Below, piece after piece: positions 16,360-27,177 of a stretch of 64,000 nt of DNA; the first letter of the stretch is position 1; each line of letters starts with the position of its first letter. The DNA lies in the NCBI RefSeq assembly GCF_010668805.1, contig NZ_WUFT01000004.1, positions 124,001-188,000 of the forward strand. The letters are read 5' to 3'. The translations under genes were made by a program, and so were the position numbers. The stretch comes from Rhizobium phaseoli. Lineage in GTDB: Bacteria; Pseudomonadota; Alphaproteobacteria; Rhizobiales; Rhizobiaceae. Below the pieces are notes generated by a model that saw only the letters and a program-made list of their open reading frames with translations, did no database searches and was not told the DNA's origin.

Positions 16360-17799
16360 TCAGACGCCGCTTTGACCGTCGGAGCCGATATAGGCGATGC
16401 GGATCATATTGGTGGCGCCGGGCGTGCCGAGCGGCACGCCGGCCGAGATGATGATGCGGTCGCCCGGCTTGCCAAAACCTTCGTCGGCGACGATGCGGCA
16501 GGCGCGGTTGACCATATCGTCGAGATCGGTCGCGTCATGGGTGACGACGCAATGCAGGCCCCAGACGACGGCAAGGCGGCGTGCCGTCTTGATGATCGGC
16601 GACAGCGCCAGGATCGGCACCTGCGGACGCTCACGCGAGGCGCGAAGGCCTGTCGTGCCCGACGAGGTGTAACAGACAATCGCCGACAGCTTCAGCGTCT
16701 CGGCGATCTGGCGCGCAGCGAGCGAGATCGCATCCGCACCGGTCGCTTCCGGCTGGGCGCGCTGGGCATAGATGATGCCCGGATAATGCGGCTCGCGCTC
16801 GATGGCGGTGGCAATCGACGCCATGGTCGACACGGCTTCGACCGGATAGTCGCCAGAGGCCGATTCGGCCGAGAGCATGACGGCATCCGCACCTTCGAAG
16901 ACGGCGGTCGCGACGTCGGAAACTTCGGCGCGCGTCGGCACCGGCGAGGAGATCATCGATTCCAGCATCTGCGTGGCGACGACCACCGGCTTGCCCGAAC
17001 GGCGGCAGGCGCGGATCAGCTGCTTCTGGATACCGGGAACCGATTCGAGCGGCATTTCGACGCCGAGATCGCCGCGGGCGACCATCAATGCGTCGGAAAG
17101 CTCAATGATTTCTTCGATCCGCTCAAGCGCCTGCGGCTTTTCGATCTTCGACATCAGGCCGACACGGCCACGAGCGATCTTGCGCACTTCGGCAAGGTCA
17201 TCGGGACGCTGGACGAAGGACAGCGCCACCCAATCGACGTCGTCGGTGGCGAGCACGGCGTCGAGGTCGGCGCGGTCCTTGTCTGTCAGTGCGCCGACGC
17301 CGAGCAGCGTGTCGGGAAGGCTGACGCCCTTGCGGTCGGAGATGCGCGTGCCCGAAATAACGGTGGTGACGATGCTCTTGCCGTCGCATTTTTCGGCGCG
17401 CAGCGCGAGCTTGCCATCATCGATCAGCAGGCGGTGGCCGGGCTGCACTGATTCCAGGATTTCAGGATGCGGCAGAAAGACGCGGTTCTGATCGCCGAGC
17501 GCTTCGTTGTTGTCGAGCGTGAAGGTCTGGCCGGGCTTCAGGTCGACCTTGCTGTCGACGAACTTGCCGACGCGCAGTTTCGGTCCCTGCAGGTCGGCGA
17601 GAATGCCGATCGGCCGGCCGCAGCGCGCTTCAACCGAGCGGATGCGCTGGATCAGCGTACGCATCAGGTCGTGGCTTGCATGGCTCATATTGATGCGGAA
17701 GACATCGGCACCGGCCTGGTGCAGCTTCTCGATCATCGATTCCTCGGCGGAGGCAGGCCCGAGGGTGGCGAGGATTTTAATTTTGCGATTACGCTTCAT
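16360..17799 (-). CDS. pyk: Pyruvate kinase
   Basis: 479 residues from ATG 17799. Converts phosphoenolpyruvate and ADP to pyruvate and ATP, the last step of glycolysis. Signatures: KIKILATLGPAS, INMSHASHD (substrate Arg/Asn region), the active-site block ALMVARGDLGVEMP with KIEKPQA just before it, and VVATQMLESM. Length is normal for a type II enzyme. Its ATG overlaps the DUF1036 stop by one base (TGATG), so the two are coupled. The terminator downstream is interrupted by a palindromic insertion. Confidence 0.97.
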   Translation of the reverse strand: MKRNRKIKILATLGPASAEESMIEKLHQAGADVFRINMSHASHDLMRTLIQRIRSVEARCGRPIGILADLQGPKLRVGKFVDSKVDLKPGQTFTLDNNEALGDQNRVFLPHPEILESVQPGHRLLIDDGKLALRAEKCDGKSIVTTVISGTRISDRKGVSLPDTLLGVGALTDKDRADLDAVLATDDVDWVALSFVQRPDDLAEVRKIARGRVGLMSKIEKPQALERIEEIIELSDALMVARGDLGVEMPLESVPGIQKQLIRACRRSGKPVVVATQMLESMISSPVPTRAEVSDVATAVFEGADAVMLSAESASGDYPVEAVSTMASIATAIEREPHYPGIIYAQRAQPEATGADAISLAARQIAETLKLSAIVCYTSSGTTGLRASRERPQVPILALSPIIKTARRLAVVWGLHCVVTHDATDLDDMVNRACRIVADEGFGKPGDRIIISAGVPLGTPGATNMIRIAYIGSDGQSGV

Positions 17800-18284
17800 C
17801 AATTCTGGCTTTCTTGCGTCCCTGGGGTGTCGGAGAGTTGGACCATCCAGCTACCCTGGCGGCCCGTATCATATTCCTTGAATCCCATCTTCTGGTAACC
17901 GCGGGCATAACAATCTTGCACACCCGTAATCTTGAACTCGTTTTCCGCCACGCACATCTGCACGTCACCCGTCCATCGTCCTCCCCGGGCGGCGTCCTCT
18001 GCGTAGAGGTAATAATAACGCGACTGCAACTCTCCCTCGATCAACGTGGCGCAGGTCGTTGCCGGCACTTGCCACCAGCCCTCGGTCATCCAGCCGTCCT
18101 TGGCCCGATAGCCGATCGCGACGCCGACGAGATTTTGCGTTCCGTTGCAGACGCGAAAATCGGCGCGTGCGGCATCTGCAATGAAAAACGGCATGATGGC
18201 TGCAAGAGCGAACAAAGCGAGACGGACCAGCGGTCCGGACCGCGTGAGGAAACTTGGTGCGGCTTGGATCAACACGGCTCCCAA
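17799..18284 (-). CDS. DUF1036 exported protein, coupled to pyk
   Basis: Up to 161 residues. The longest frame starts at a TTG at 18284; a GTG at 18275 is an alternative, so the start is uncertain. Signal-like hydrophobic segment (LVRLALFALAAIMPFFIADA) then the DUF1036 domain FRVCNGTQNLVGVAIGY, GWWQVPATTCATLI and a final RGYQKMGFKEYDTG, with conserved Cys at about four positions likely forming disulfides. Function unknown. Pairing of a DUF1036 gene with pyk recurs in Rhizobiales from my recollection. Confidence 0.82.
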   Translation of the reverse strand: MGAVLIQAAPSFLTRSGPLVRLALFALAAIMPFFIADAARADFRVCNGTQNLVGVAIGYRAKDGWMTEGWWQVPATTCATLIEGELQSRYYYLYAEDAARGGRWTGDVQMCVAENEFKITGVQDCYARGYQKMGFKEYDTGRQGSWMVQLSDTPGTQESQN

Positions 18285-18485
18285 ATAGCTCCACGGTTAT
18301 TCGTATCCGTGTCTTCTTGCGCCGCCGTCAAGCGAAAGTCAACGCAATGCTAATCGATTATATTTCCTTTCACAAACCACCCGTCGAGGGTCCGGCTCAA
18401 CCTCTGTCCGCCTGCGGCGCTTGAACGTGGCGCAGACGCATGCGATCACTGCCACCGACTTCGCAATGACGAATGGCAATTACCG

Positions 18486-19274
18486 ATGGACGACTTCCAG
18501 CCCTTCGAAATCCTACCCGGCAAACATGACAAAGGCATGGTGATCCTCGCAGATCATGCGATGAACCGCCTCCCCGCGCGATATGGCCGGCTCGGCCTGC
18601 CGGACGCCGCCTTCGCCCGCCACATCGCCTATGACATCGGCATTGAGGGGCTGACGCGGCAGCTTTCGGCGAGCCTCGGCGTGCCCGCGGTGCTCGGCGG
18701 CTTTTCGCGACTGCTGATCGACCCGAACCGTGGCGAAGACGATCCGACGCTGATCATGAAGATCTCCGACGGCGCCGTCATACCAGGCAATCATCCGATC
18801 ACGCCGCAGGAGTGGAATGGCCGCATCGAAACCTTCCATCGACCCTATCAGGGTGCCGTCGCCGCAACGATCGACAAGGTGGCCAACGCCACCGGCAGAG
18901 CGCCGCTGGTGCTGTCGCTGCACTCCTTCACCCCGGCCTGGAAGGGCATTGCCCGCCCTTGGCACGCCGCCGTGCTTTGGGATAGCGACCATCGCGCCGT
19001 CGGCCCGCTGCTCCAGAGGTTGCGCGCCGACCCCGATCTTGTCGTCGGCGACAACGAGCCCTATGACGGCGCGCTGAAGGGCGATACCATGTACCGGCAC
19101 TGCATGATCACCGGCATTCCGCACGCGCTGCTCGAGGTGCGCCAGGACCTGATCGCAGACGAGGCCGGAATATCGGCATGGGCCGAACGCCTGGCGCCGA
19201 TCTTTGCGGCGATGAATGCCGATCCGGCCGTGCACGAATACGACGTCCACCTGTCGCGTACAGGCCCCTATTAA
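18486..19274 (+). CDS. N-formylglutamate amidohydrolase family protein (copy 1)
   Basis: 262 residues. Zn-type amidohydrolase of the FGase/HutG2 family: ILADHAMNRLPARYGRLGLP, FSRLLIDPNRGEDDPTLI, VLSLHSFTPAWKG (metal His) and LLEVRQDLIADEAGI. The family removes formate from N-formylglutamate, the last step of one histidine degradation route, but many members lack a tested substrate. A second, differently branching member is at 56195-57076. It is followed by a weak GGCCC/GGGCC hairpin at 19281-19300 and DUF1244. Confidence 0.85.
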   Translation: MDDFQPFEILPGKHDKGMVILADHAMNRLPARYGRLGLPDAAFARHIAYDIGIEGLTRQLSASLGVPAVLGGFSRLLIDPNRGEDDPTLIMKISDGAVIPGNHPITPQEWNGRIETFHRPYQGAVAATIDKVANATGRAPLVLSLHSFTPAWKGIARPWHAAVLWDSDHRAVGPLLQRLRADPDLVVGDNEPYDGALKGDTMYRHCMITGIPHALLEVRQDLIADEAGISAWAERLAPIFAAMNADPAVHEYDVHLSRTGPY

Positions 19275-19322
19275 GTGAAAGGCCCCGTTCAAGAAGGGCC
19301 CTGGTGAAGAAAGGAAAGCGAG

Positions 19323-19628
19323 ATGACCGCGCTCAGCAAAACACAGCAGACCGAATTCGAGGCCGCAGCCTTCCGCCGCCTCCTCGCACATCTTCGCGAA
19401 CGCAGCGACGTTCAGAACATCGACCTGATGAACTTGGCCGGCTTCTGCCGCAACTGCCTGTCGAACTGGTATCGCGAAGCCGCCGAGGGCGATGGTGTCC
19501 CAATGACCAAGGACGAATCGCGCGAAATGGTCTATGGCATGCCGTATGAAGACTGGAAGAATCTTCACCAGAACGAGGCCTCGCCTGTGCAAAAGGCTGC
19601 TTTTGAACTGAACAACCCGCAGAAATAG
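19323..19628 (+). CDS. DUF1244 protein
   Basis: 101 residues; GAAAGGAAAGCGAG just upstream of ATG 19323. All-helical, with the family block [20 protein letters not shown] and the C-terminal [17 protein letters not shown], which carries the paired Cys of FCRNC. Conserved across Proteobacteria, no function known. It lies on the same strand between the amidohydrolase and gapR. Confidence 0.9.
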   Translation: MTALSKTQQTEFEAAAFRRLLAHLRERSDVQNIDLMNLAGFCRNCLSNWYREAAEGDGVPMTKDESREMVYGMPYEDWKNLHQNEASPVQKAAFELNNPQK

Positions 19629-19720
19629 CTGAAGCCGCCGACAACAGGCTTGACCGTGACGCCGCTTCGCGGCAGTCACGTGCATCCAAAATCGATCATC
19701 CGAAAAATCAGGAGAACACG

Positions 19721-19984
19721 ATGTCTGATGCTCATGGCGTCGCCCGCGATCAGCTTCGCGCTTTCATCGAGCGCATTGAACGGCTGGAAGAAGAAAAGAA
19801 GACCATCGCCGACGATATCAAGGACGTCTATGGCGAAGCCAAGGGAACGGGCTTCGATACCAAGATCCTGAAAAAGGTCGTGGCGCTGCGCAAGAAGGAC
19901 GAGCAGGAGCGGATGGAGGAGGAAGCCATCCTCGACACCTACCTGCTCGCGCTTGGTATGATCGAGTCGCCGCCGGAAGGCTGA
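19721..19984 (+). CDS. gapR: GapR-like DUF2312 nucleoid-associated protein
   Basis: 87 residues, all helical: [19 protein letters not shown], then [22 protein letters not shown], the DUF2312 signature. The Caulobacter homologue GapR binds AT-rich and overtwisted DNA ahead of replication forks and of transcription and stimulates topoisomerases. The assignment is by family; this protein's own behaviour is inferred. A strong terminator follows. Confidence 0.92.
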   Translation: MSDAHGVARDQLRAFIERIERLEEEKKTIADDIKDVYGEAKGTGFDTKILKKVVALRKKDEQERMEEEAILDTYLLALGMIESPPEG

Positions 19985-20010
19985 TCCGCCGCGCATCACG
20001 GATGCCGACA

Positions 20011-20041
20011 AGCCGCCGGGCCTTCCGGCGGCTTTTCTTTT
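20011..20041 (+). terminator. Terminator after gapR
   Basis: Stem AGCCGCCGG (20011-20019) / CCGGCGGCT (20025-20033), loop GCCTT, then TTTCTTTT. Confidence 0.88.
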
Positions 20042-20045
20042 GCCC

Positions 20046-20141
20046 AATGCATGTCGCCCGGAAGTGCGCAGCGACAACGACATGCATAAAACAAAGGCCT
20101 AAAGCGCGTCGCATAAACCAAGTTTGATGCGGCGCGCTTTA
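20046..20141. repeat. RIME-type two-hairpin intergenic repeat, copy A
   Basis: First palindrome ATGCATGTCG (20047-20056) / CGACATGCAT (20078-20087); second palindrome AAAGCGCGTCGCAT (20101-20114) / ATGCGGCGCGCTTT (20127-20140), one wobble mismatch. Layout equals the rhizobial RIME1-type element. Copies B and C are at 42999 and 63770. Confidence 0.85.
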
Positions 20142-20146
20142 GAACA

Positions 20147-20198
20147 GAATGTCATAAGAAACCCGCTCACACGTTTCGGCATCGTGCTCTGGAACACG
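20147..20198. repeat. Second-family intergenic repeat fragment fused to RIME copy A
   Basis: AAACCCGCTCACACGTTTCGG followed by CATCGTGCTCTGG aligns with the element at 40760-40809 (AAACCCACACAGACTTTTCGG, CATGATGCTCTA). The adjoining RIME makes this a mosaic. Together these repeats fill the 309-bp gap between gapR and the DUF882 gene. Confidence 0.5.
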
Positions 20199-20293
20199 CT
20201 TGACCAAACGGTCACCTCGCCTCGATGGAAGCGATCAAGGAAAAACCGCCGGTATTTCTCCGACGGTTTTCGATATTTTCAGGATCGGCCGGC

Positions 20294-22126
20294 TCAGTTC
20301 GTATTGAACTTGCGCACTTGCATGAAATTCACCGCAGTGCCGCTAAAGCGGGCGGGGTCGACCGAAGCGGTCTTGACATTGAAGCCCTCGGCATAAACGG
20401 CGGTCGGCTGGGCACGCATCGTCTGGCTGACGAAACGCGGCGCCTTGACCTGCTTGGAGGCCATTTCGAGGCGGGCATTGGTCAGCGCCCATTGCGAAAT
20501 CATCTTTTCCGTCAGCTTCGGCTCGGTGCGCACTGCCGCGCGGCTGGCATCGGCTGCGGCGGCTTCCTTGTGCGTCGGGCGGCCGCCCTTGGCGGGAAGT
20601 CCCTGAGCCACAGCACTTTCGGCGGCCGGTTCGTCGAAGCCGTCGCCAAAGCTTGCCGATTTGGTCGTCGGCGCCAAAGCCGCGAGTTCGAGCGGCGGCT
20701 TTGCAACAGGCGCTTTTTGCGTCATCGCGGCGTTGATCGCCTGCTCTACCGTCATCTCAGGCGCCTTCGACGCGACCTGACTTTCCCCCTCGTTCCGCTG
20801 CTGGTCGAGCGCATCGGCGACGGCGGGAGATAACGCGTCCTGATCGGCTTCGTCGGCCTCCGCTTCTGGATCGGCATCGGCCGCAGCAAGCAGGTTCTCG
20901 GCAACGGCGGGGCGTTCGACCGGCGTCGGAACCGGCAGGGCATTGGCGCCCGTCAGCGACGCAAGCTCGGCGTCGCCAGGCGCACGGCGGGGGCCGAGAA
21001 GCGAGGGGACCGGAATACTATAGGCGCTGAGATCGGCAAACTGCTGCGGTTGGGCCTGATCGGCCGGGAGGGCCGCTGCAAGAGCCTGTTGCGCCGCATT
21101 ACCCGAAGACGGTGCGACGAGCGCGCTCGCCACGTCGCTGCCGGCCGGCTGGTTGCTGAATGCCGGGCGAACCTGCGGCACTGGCGCGTTCAGATCGGCG
21201 ACTTCGGTCTGCTGCGGCTCGACAGGGGCTGGCTCGGCCTTCGGCGGCGTCGCCTTGGCGACGGCAACAGGGGTCGAATCGTCCGTATCGTCTTCCTGTT
21301 CATCCGCTCCACCGCCAAACAGCGCGGCAAACAGCGTCTTGTGCTTCGGCGCCGATTCGGAGGCGCTGGCGATCTCGATCTGCGTGCCGCTGACGCGGCG
21401 CTTGTAGTCGGCCATTGCCTGCTGGTAGCCCGGCAGCGGCTTGCCGTCAGCCGGAATATGAATGGTATTGCCGTTCGGGAAAAGCCGGACCAGCTCGTCG
21501 CGGCTCATGCGCGGCCAGGCGCGAACGCCGCCCACATCCATATGCACGAAGGGCGAGCCGGATTTCGGATAGAAGCCGACGCCGCCGACCTGCATCTTCA
21601 TGCCGATCCCGCGCAACGTCGCGAGTTTGACGTCGGGAATGAAGAAGTCCATCGCCTTGCCGAGCATATGCTGGCTCTTTTCGGCGACGCCTGAATTGCG
21701 CGAGCGGCCGCGCAGCATCTCGTTGGTTCCCGGCGAGCGGAAACCGCAGACGACGTTGATGTAGTCCTTCGAACCGCTCTGGCGATAGACGTCCCAGATC
21801 AGGTCGAACAGGCGCGGATCCATCTTCGTCGGCTGGTTCTTGCGCCAGTCGCGCAGGAAGCGGTTCAGCTGCTCCAGGCCCTTCGGGTCGAACTTGCCGT
21901 TGCGCTTGTAGGTGATGACGGCCTTTTCGCCAGTATGAATGAAATAGAGCTTGAGGCTGCGGGTGTCGCCCGCTGCCTGCGAAGGTGTACTGACGAATAC
22001 CGGTGAGGAAACCGCGAGCACAATAAGGGCGGCCGCTGCCGTCCTTACTGCCTTTCCGCAAAGGTCGGCGCACAACAAGCGCCAGCTCAAGCGCGAAGGC
22101 TTGGAATTCCCATTCAGATTCGGCAA
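20294..22126 (-). CDS. DUF882 (YcbK-like, M15-type) exported protein with long disordered tail
   Basis: Up to 610 residues; the frame opens at a TTG at 22126 and no ATG lies nearby, so the start is uncertain. A signal or anchor segment (VRTAAAALIVLAVSSPVFVS) is followed by a DUF882/peptidase M15A domain (about residues 60-215): TYKRNGKFDPKGLEQLNRFL, VVCGFRSPGTNEML, KSQHMLGKAMDFFIPDV and PFVHMDVGG, containing the SxHxxGxAxD and HxD zinc-type motifs. The remaining 390 residues are Ala/Pro/Glu-rich, low complexity. Probably a periplasmic L,D-carboxypeptidase-like envelope protein. Confidence 0.85.
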   Translation of the reverse strand: MPNLNGNSKPSRLSWRLLCADLCGKAVRTAAAALIVLAVSSPVFVSTPSQAAGDTRSLKLYFIHTGEKAVITYKRNGKFDPKGLEQLNRFLRDWRKNQPTKMDPRLFDLIWDVYRQSGSKDYINVVCGFRSPGTNEMLRGRSRNSGVAEKSQHMLGKAMDFFIPDVKLATLRGIGMKMQVGGVGFYPKSGSPFVHMDVGGVRAWPRMSRDELVRLFPNGNTIHIPADGKPLPGYQQAMADYKRRVSGTQIEIASASESAPKHKTLFAALFGGGADEQEDDTDDSTPVAVAKATPPKAEPAPVEPQQTEVADLNAPVPQVRPAFSNQPAGSDVASALVAPSSGNAAQQALAAALPADQAQPQQFADLSAYSIPVPSLLGPRRAPGDAELASLTGANALPVPTPVERPAVAENLLAAADADPEAEADEADQDALSPAVADALDQQRNEGESQVASKAPEMTVEQAINAAMTQKAPVAKPPLELAALAPTTKSASFGDGFDEPAAESAVAQGLPAKGGRPTHKEAAAADASRAAVRTEPKLTEKMISQWALTNARLEMASKQVKAPRFVSQTMRAQPTAVYAEGFNVKTASVDPARFSGTAVNFMQVRKFNTN

Positions 22127-22304
22127 CTCGATCCCCGTCAGACAGACAATGTCCCGTACTGTCTCAGATGACTGTCAAATGCGGTCACACGATGGCAAAA
22201 ATGCCACACATGATCAACCTTTTCTTTACATAGTGAACGAGCCACTAACAAGTGGTTTATGACAAGTAACAAATCGTGGTTGCCTGAGTCTTAACAAAAA
22301 GCCC

Positions 22305-23849
<1,545 letters not shown>

Positions 23850-24056
23850 TGTCGCCTCACTTCATGCGAAACCATGAAGCGCACTCTGACAGGAAGGCTT
23901 GAACATCCAGTTTTGAGAAATAATTGCATTTTAACGATTGGAACGGGTCATTTTCGTGCCGAACCGACGCCTTTCTTGCGCCGAAAGGCCCTTGATGCCG
24001 GGCCTTCTCGCGCTTATTCAAGCAGACCTGTTATGAAAGTGGAGAGGAATTGCCCC

Positions 24057-25910
24057 ATGAAAATCAAGCTCCCGCACGCCAGCCTTCTTTTCTCGGCAGC
24101 AGCGCCAGCTGGGGCGACCGATCCGGCGCTCGGCGATCTGCCGGTCTGGAAGCTGCAGGATCTTTATCCCTCCGCCACCTCGACCGCCTTCGTCGCCGAC
24201 ATGGAAAAGGCCGGCAAGGCCGCGATCGCCTTCGAAGAAAAGTGGAAGGGCAAACTGGCCGCGGCGGCAACCAAGACCGGCACTGAGGGCATCGGCGCGG
24301 CGCTGAAGGAATATGAGGCGCTGGACGACATCATCGGCCGCCTCGGCTCTTTTGCCGGCCTCACCTATTTCTCCGACACCACCAACCCGGCAAACGGCAA
24401 GCTCTATGGCGACGTGCAGACCAAGATCACCGAATTTTCAGGTCATCTCCTGTTCTTCGCGCTGGAACTGAACCGCATCGACGACGCGGTGATCGACGCC
24501 TGCATGGCGAGAGATACCGCCGCCGGACACTATCGCCCCTGGCTCATCGACCTCAGGAAGGACAAGCCCTACCAGCTCGACGACAGGCTGGAACAGCTCT
24601 TCCTCGAGAAGTCGATGACATCGGCCGCTGCCTTCAACCGCCTCTTCGACGAAACCATGGCAGAGCTTCGCTATGAGATCGATGGCGAGAAAGTGCCGCT
24701 CGAAGTGGCGCTGAACAGGCTGCAGGAAAAGGATCCCGAAGCCCGCCGCAAGGCCGCCATGGCGCTCGCCGAAACATTCAAGGCGAATATCCGCACCTTC
24801 ACGCTGATCACCAATACGCTTGCCAAGGACAAGGAGATCGCTGACCGCTGGCGCGGCTTCGAGGACATCGCCGACTCCAGGCATCTGGCAAACCGCGTCG
24901 AGCGCGAGGTCGTCGATGCGCTGGCCGCCGCCGTCCGCGAAGCCTATCCCCGCCTTTCGCACCGCTATTATAAGATGAAGGCGAAATGGCTCGGCATGGA
25001 GCAGATGAATTTCTGGGACCGCAACGCGCCGCTTCCGGAAACCTCCAGTGCCGTCATCTCCTGGCCCGAAGCAAAGGACACGGTACTTTCGGCCTACGGC
25101 AATTTCGCCCCCGAGATGGAGGCGATCGCCAGGCGGTTCTTCGACGAGCAGTGGATCGATGCCCCGGTCCGCCCCGGCAAGGCGCCCGGCGCCTTCGCCC
25201 ATCCGACGGTTCCCTCGGCCCACCCCTATGTGCTCGTCAACTACATGGGCAAGCCGCGCGACGTGATGACGCTTGCCCATGAGCTCGGGCACGGTGTGCA
25301 CCAGGTTCTGGCCGGCGCGCAAGGGGCACTGATGTGCCAGACGCCGCTGACGCTTGCCGAAACAGCTTCCGTCTTCGGCGAGATGCTGACTTTCCGCGCG
25401 CTCCTGGAAAAAACCGGCGACATGCGCGAGCGCAAGGCGATGCTCGCTCAGAAGGTCGAGGACATGATCAACACGGTCGTGCGCCAGATCGCCTTTTACG
25501 AATTCGAGCGCAAGCTGCACACCGCCCGCAAGGCTGGTGAACTCACCGCCGACGACATCGGCGAACTCTGGCTCTCCGTCCAGTCGGAAAGCCTCGGGCC
25601 GGCGATCAACATTTCTGAAGGATACGAGACCTATTGGGCCTATATCCCCCACTTCATCCACTCGCCCTTCTACGTCTACGCCTATGCTTTCGGCGATTGC
25701 CTGGTGAATTCGCTCTATGCCGTCTACCAGAAGGCCGAGACCGGCTTTCAGGAAAAGTATTTCGAACTGCTGAAGGCTGGCGGCACCAAGCATCATTCGG
25801 AACTGCTGAAGCCTTTCGGCCTCGACGCCACCGATCCGTCGTTCTGGAGCCAGGGCCTGTCGATGATCGAAGGGCTGATCGACGAGTTGGAGGCTTTGGA
25901 TAGGGGCTGA
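24057..25910 (+). CDS. M3-family oligoendopeptidase (PepF-like)
   Basis: 617 residues from ATG 24057, with GTGGAGAGGAA 8 nt upstream; an in-frame ATG at 24033 is an alternative. A zinc metallopeptidase: HELGHG motif in TLAHELGHGVHQVLAG (HExxH), with the downstream glutamate in the TLAETASVFGEMLTF helix, as in M3B oligoendopeptidase F. It degrades short peptides in the cytoplasm; the first 30 residues show only a weak hydrophobic stretch. Divergent from the sigma-54 regulator, 207 bp between starts. Confidence 0.92.
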   Translation: MKIKLPHASLLFSAAAPAGATDPALGDLPVWKLQDLYPSATSTAFVADMEKAGKAAIAFEEKWKGKLAAAATKTGTEGIGAALKEYEALDDIIGRLGSFAGLTYFSDTTNPANGKLYGDVQTKITEFSGHLLFFALELNRIDDAVIDACMARDTAAGHYRPWLIDLRKDKPYQLDDRLEQLFLEKSMTSAAAFNRLFDETMAELRYEIDGEKVPLEVALNRLQEKDPEARRKAAMALAETFKANIRTFTLITNTLAKDKEIADRWRGFEDIADSRHLANRVEREVVDALAAAVREAYPRLSHRYYKMKAKWLGMEQMNFWDRNAPLPETSSAVISWPEAKDTVLSAYGNFAPEMEAIARRFFDEQWIDAPVRPGKAPGAFAHPTVPSAHPYVLVNYMGKPRDVMTLAHELGHGVHQVLAGAQGALMCQTPLTLAETASVFGEMLTFRALLEKTGDMRERKAMLAQKVEDMINTVVRQIAFYEFERKLHTARKAGELTADDIGELWLSVQSESLGPAINISEGYETYWAYIPHFIHSPFYVYAYAFGDCLVNSLYAVYQKAETGFQEKYFELLKAGGTKHHSELLKPFGLDATDPSFWSQGLSMIEGLIDELEALDRG

Positions 25911-25917
25911 GAGAGCG

Positions 25918-25975
25918 AGTCCCTTCTCCCCGGGCAGAAGGGACCGCCAGGCGGATGACAGGGCGAAACGGTGGA
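25918..25975. repeat. Short rhizobial intergenic repeat candidate
   Basis: CCCTTCTCCCCG followed by AGAAGGG, then CGCC/GGCGG, resembles the CCCTTCTCCCC-type palindromes scattered in Rhizobium intergenes. Lies between the M3 peptidase and pabB. Confidence 0.4.
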
Positions 25976-26019
25976 ACCGTCGCTCACCCTCGGAAGCCCA
26001 ACAAAACTGAAAGCGTAGC

Positions 26020-27177
26020 GTGGCCGATCAACCCTATATCCTCTTCCGCGACGACACATCAGGCCAGGTGATGCTTTTCGCCGAACCGGCAGAAATCATC
26101 CTCGCCCGGACGCGCGCTGAGTTTTTTGCCGGCCTTATCCGAATGGAACAGGCCAAGGCTGACGGCAAATGGCTTGCCGGGCATATGAGCTACGAGGCCG
26201 GATATCTCTTCGAAGAAAAACTCGCGTCTTTTGCCGGGGAAGACCGCGAAACGCCGCTACTCTGTTTCGGCGTCTTCGACGCGCCGCAGCCGGACACACA
26301 CCCGCTTGCCCAGTCGAAACAGCGCCTCGAAAACGAAGAATTCCTAACCGCCCCGAAAGCCGCCTGGGATTTCCCCTTATATAAAGAGCGCTTCGACCGC
26401 CTGCACCGGCACCTGCAGCTTGGCGACGCCTATCAGGCAAACCTCACCATGCCGGTCGAGGCCCGCTGGAGCGGCGATCCCCGTGCCGCCTTCTGGTCGC
26501 TGATCGAACGCCAGCCGGTCAAATACGGCGCGCTGGTCGATCTCGGCGGTCCGGTCATCCTTTCGCGATCGCCGGAACTGTTCTTCCGCACCGATGAAGA
26601 AGGCTGGATCGAAACCCATCCGATGAAAGGCACCGCCAAACGCGGCGCCACCGCTACTGAGGATACCGAAATCGTCGAGGCCATGCGCCGCGATATCAAG
26701 ACGCAGGCGGAAAACCGCATGATCGTCGATCTGCTGCGCAACGATATTTCCCGCATCACCGAGGTCGGCACGCTCGACGTGCCCAAGCTTTTCGACATCG
26801 AGACCTATCCGACCGTCCACCAGATGGTCAGCCATGTGCAGGCAAGGCTCCGCCCCGGCCTTTCGATCCGCGACGTCTTCTCCGCGCTTTTTCCCTGCGG
26901 CTCGATCACCGGCGCGCCGAAGATGCGGTCGATGGAAATTCTGCATGCGCTCGAAGATACGCCCCGCGACGCCTATTGCGGCGCGATCGGGATGATTTCG
27001 CCGAGGGGCGCCATGCGCTTTTCCGTCGCCATCCGCACCATCACGCTATTTGACGGCGGCAGAGCCGTCTTCAATGTCGGCGGCGGCATCGTCTTCGATT
27101 CCACAGCCGAGGCCGAATATGAGGAATGCCTGCTCAAAGCCCGCTTCGCCGTCGGCGACCAATGGATTGCGCGATGA
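26020..27177 (+). CDS. pabB: Aminodeoxychorismate synthase component I
   Basis: 385 residues from a GTG start at 26020. Chorismate-binding domain: the C-terminal half has GDAYQANLTMPVEARW, IETHPMKGTAKRGAT, RMIVDLLRNDISRITE and FPCGSITGAPKMRSMEI, all core motifs of PabB/TrpE. The PIKGT-type segment reads PMKGT, as in PabB-type enzymes. It makes 4-amino-4-deoxychorismate for folate synthesis, normally with a glutamine amidotransferase (PabA). The stop overlaps the next start. Confidence 0.93.
   Translation: MADQPYILFRDDTSGQVMLFAEPAEIILARTRAEFFAGLIRMEQAKADGKWLAGHMSYEAGYLFEEKLASFAGEDRETPLLCFGVFDAPQPDTHPLAQSKQRLENEEFLTAPKAAWDFPLYKERFDRLHRHLQLGDAYQANLTMPVEARWSGDPRAAFWSLIERQPVKYGALVDLGGPVILSRSPELFFRTDEEGWIETHPMKGTAKRGATATEDTEIVEAMRRDIKTQAENRMIVDLLRNDISRITEVGTLDVPKLFDIETYPTVHQMVSHVQARLRPGLSIRDVFSALFPCGSITGAPKMRSMEILHALEDTPRDAYCGAIGMISPRGAMRFSVAIRTITLFDGGRAVFNVGGGIVFDSTAEAEYEECLLKARFAVGDQWIAR

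Noticed and set aside
16084-17451. 455-codon frame antisense to pyk
   Set aside because: Arg/Gly/Asp-rich shadow of pyk with no recognisable domain.
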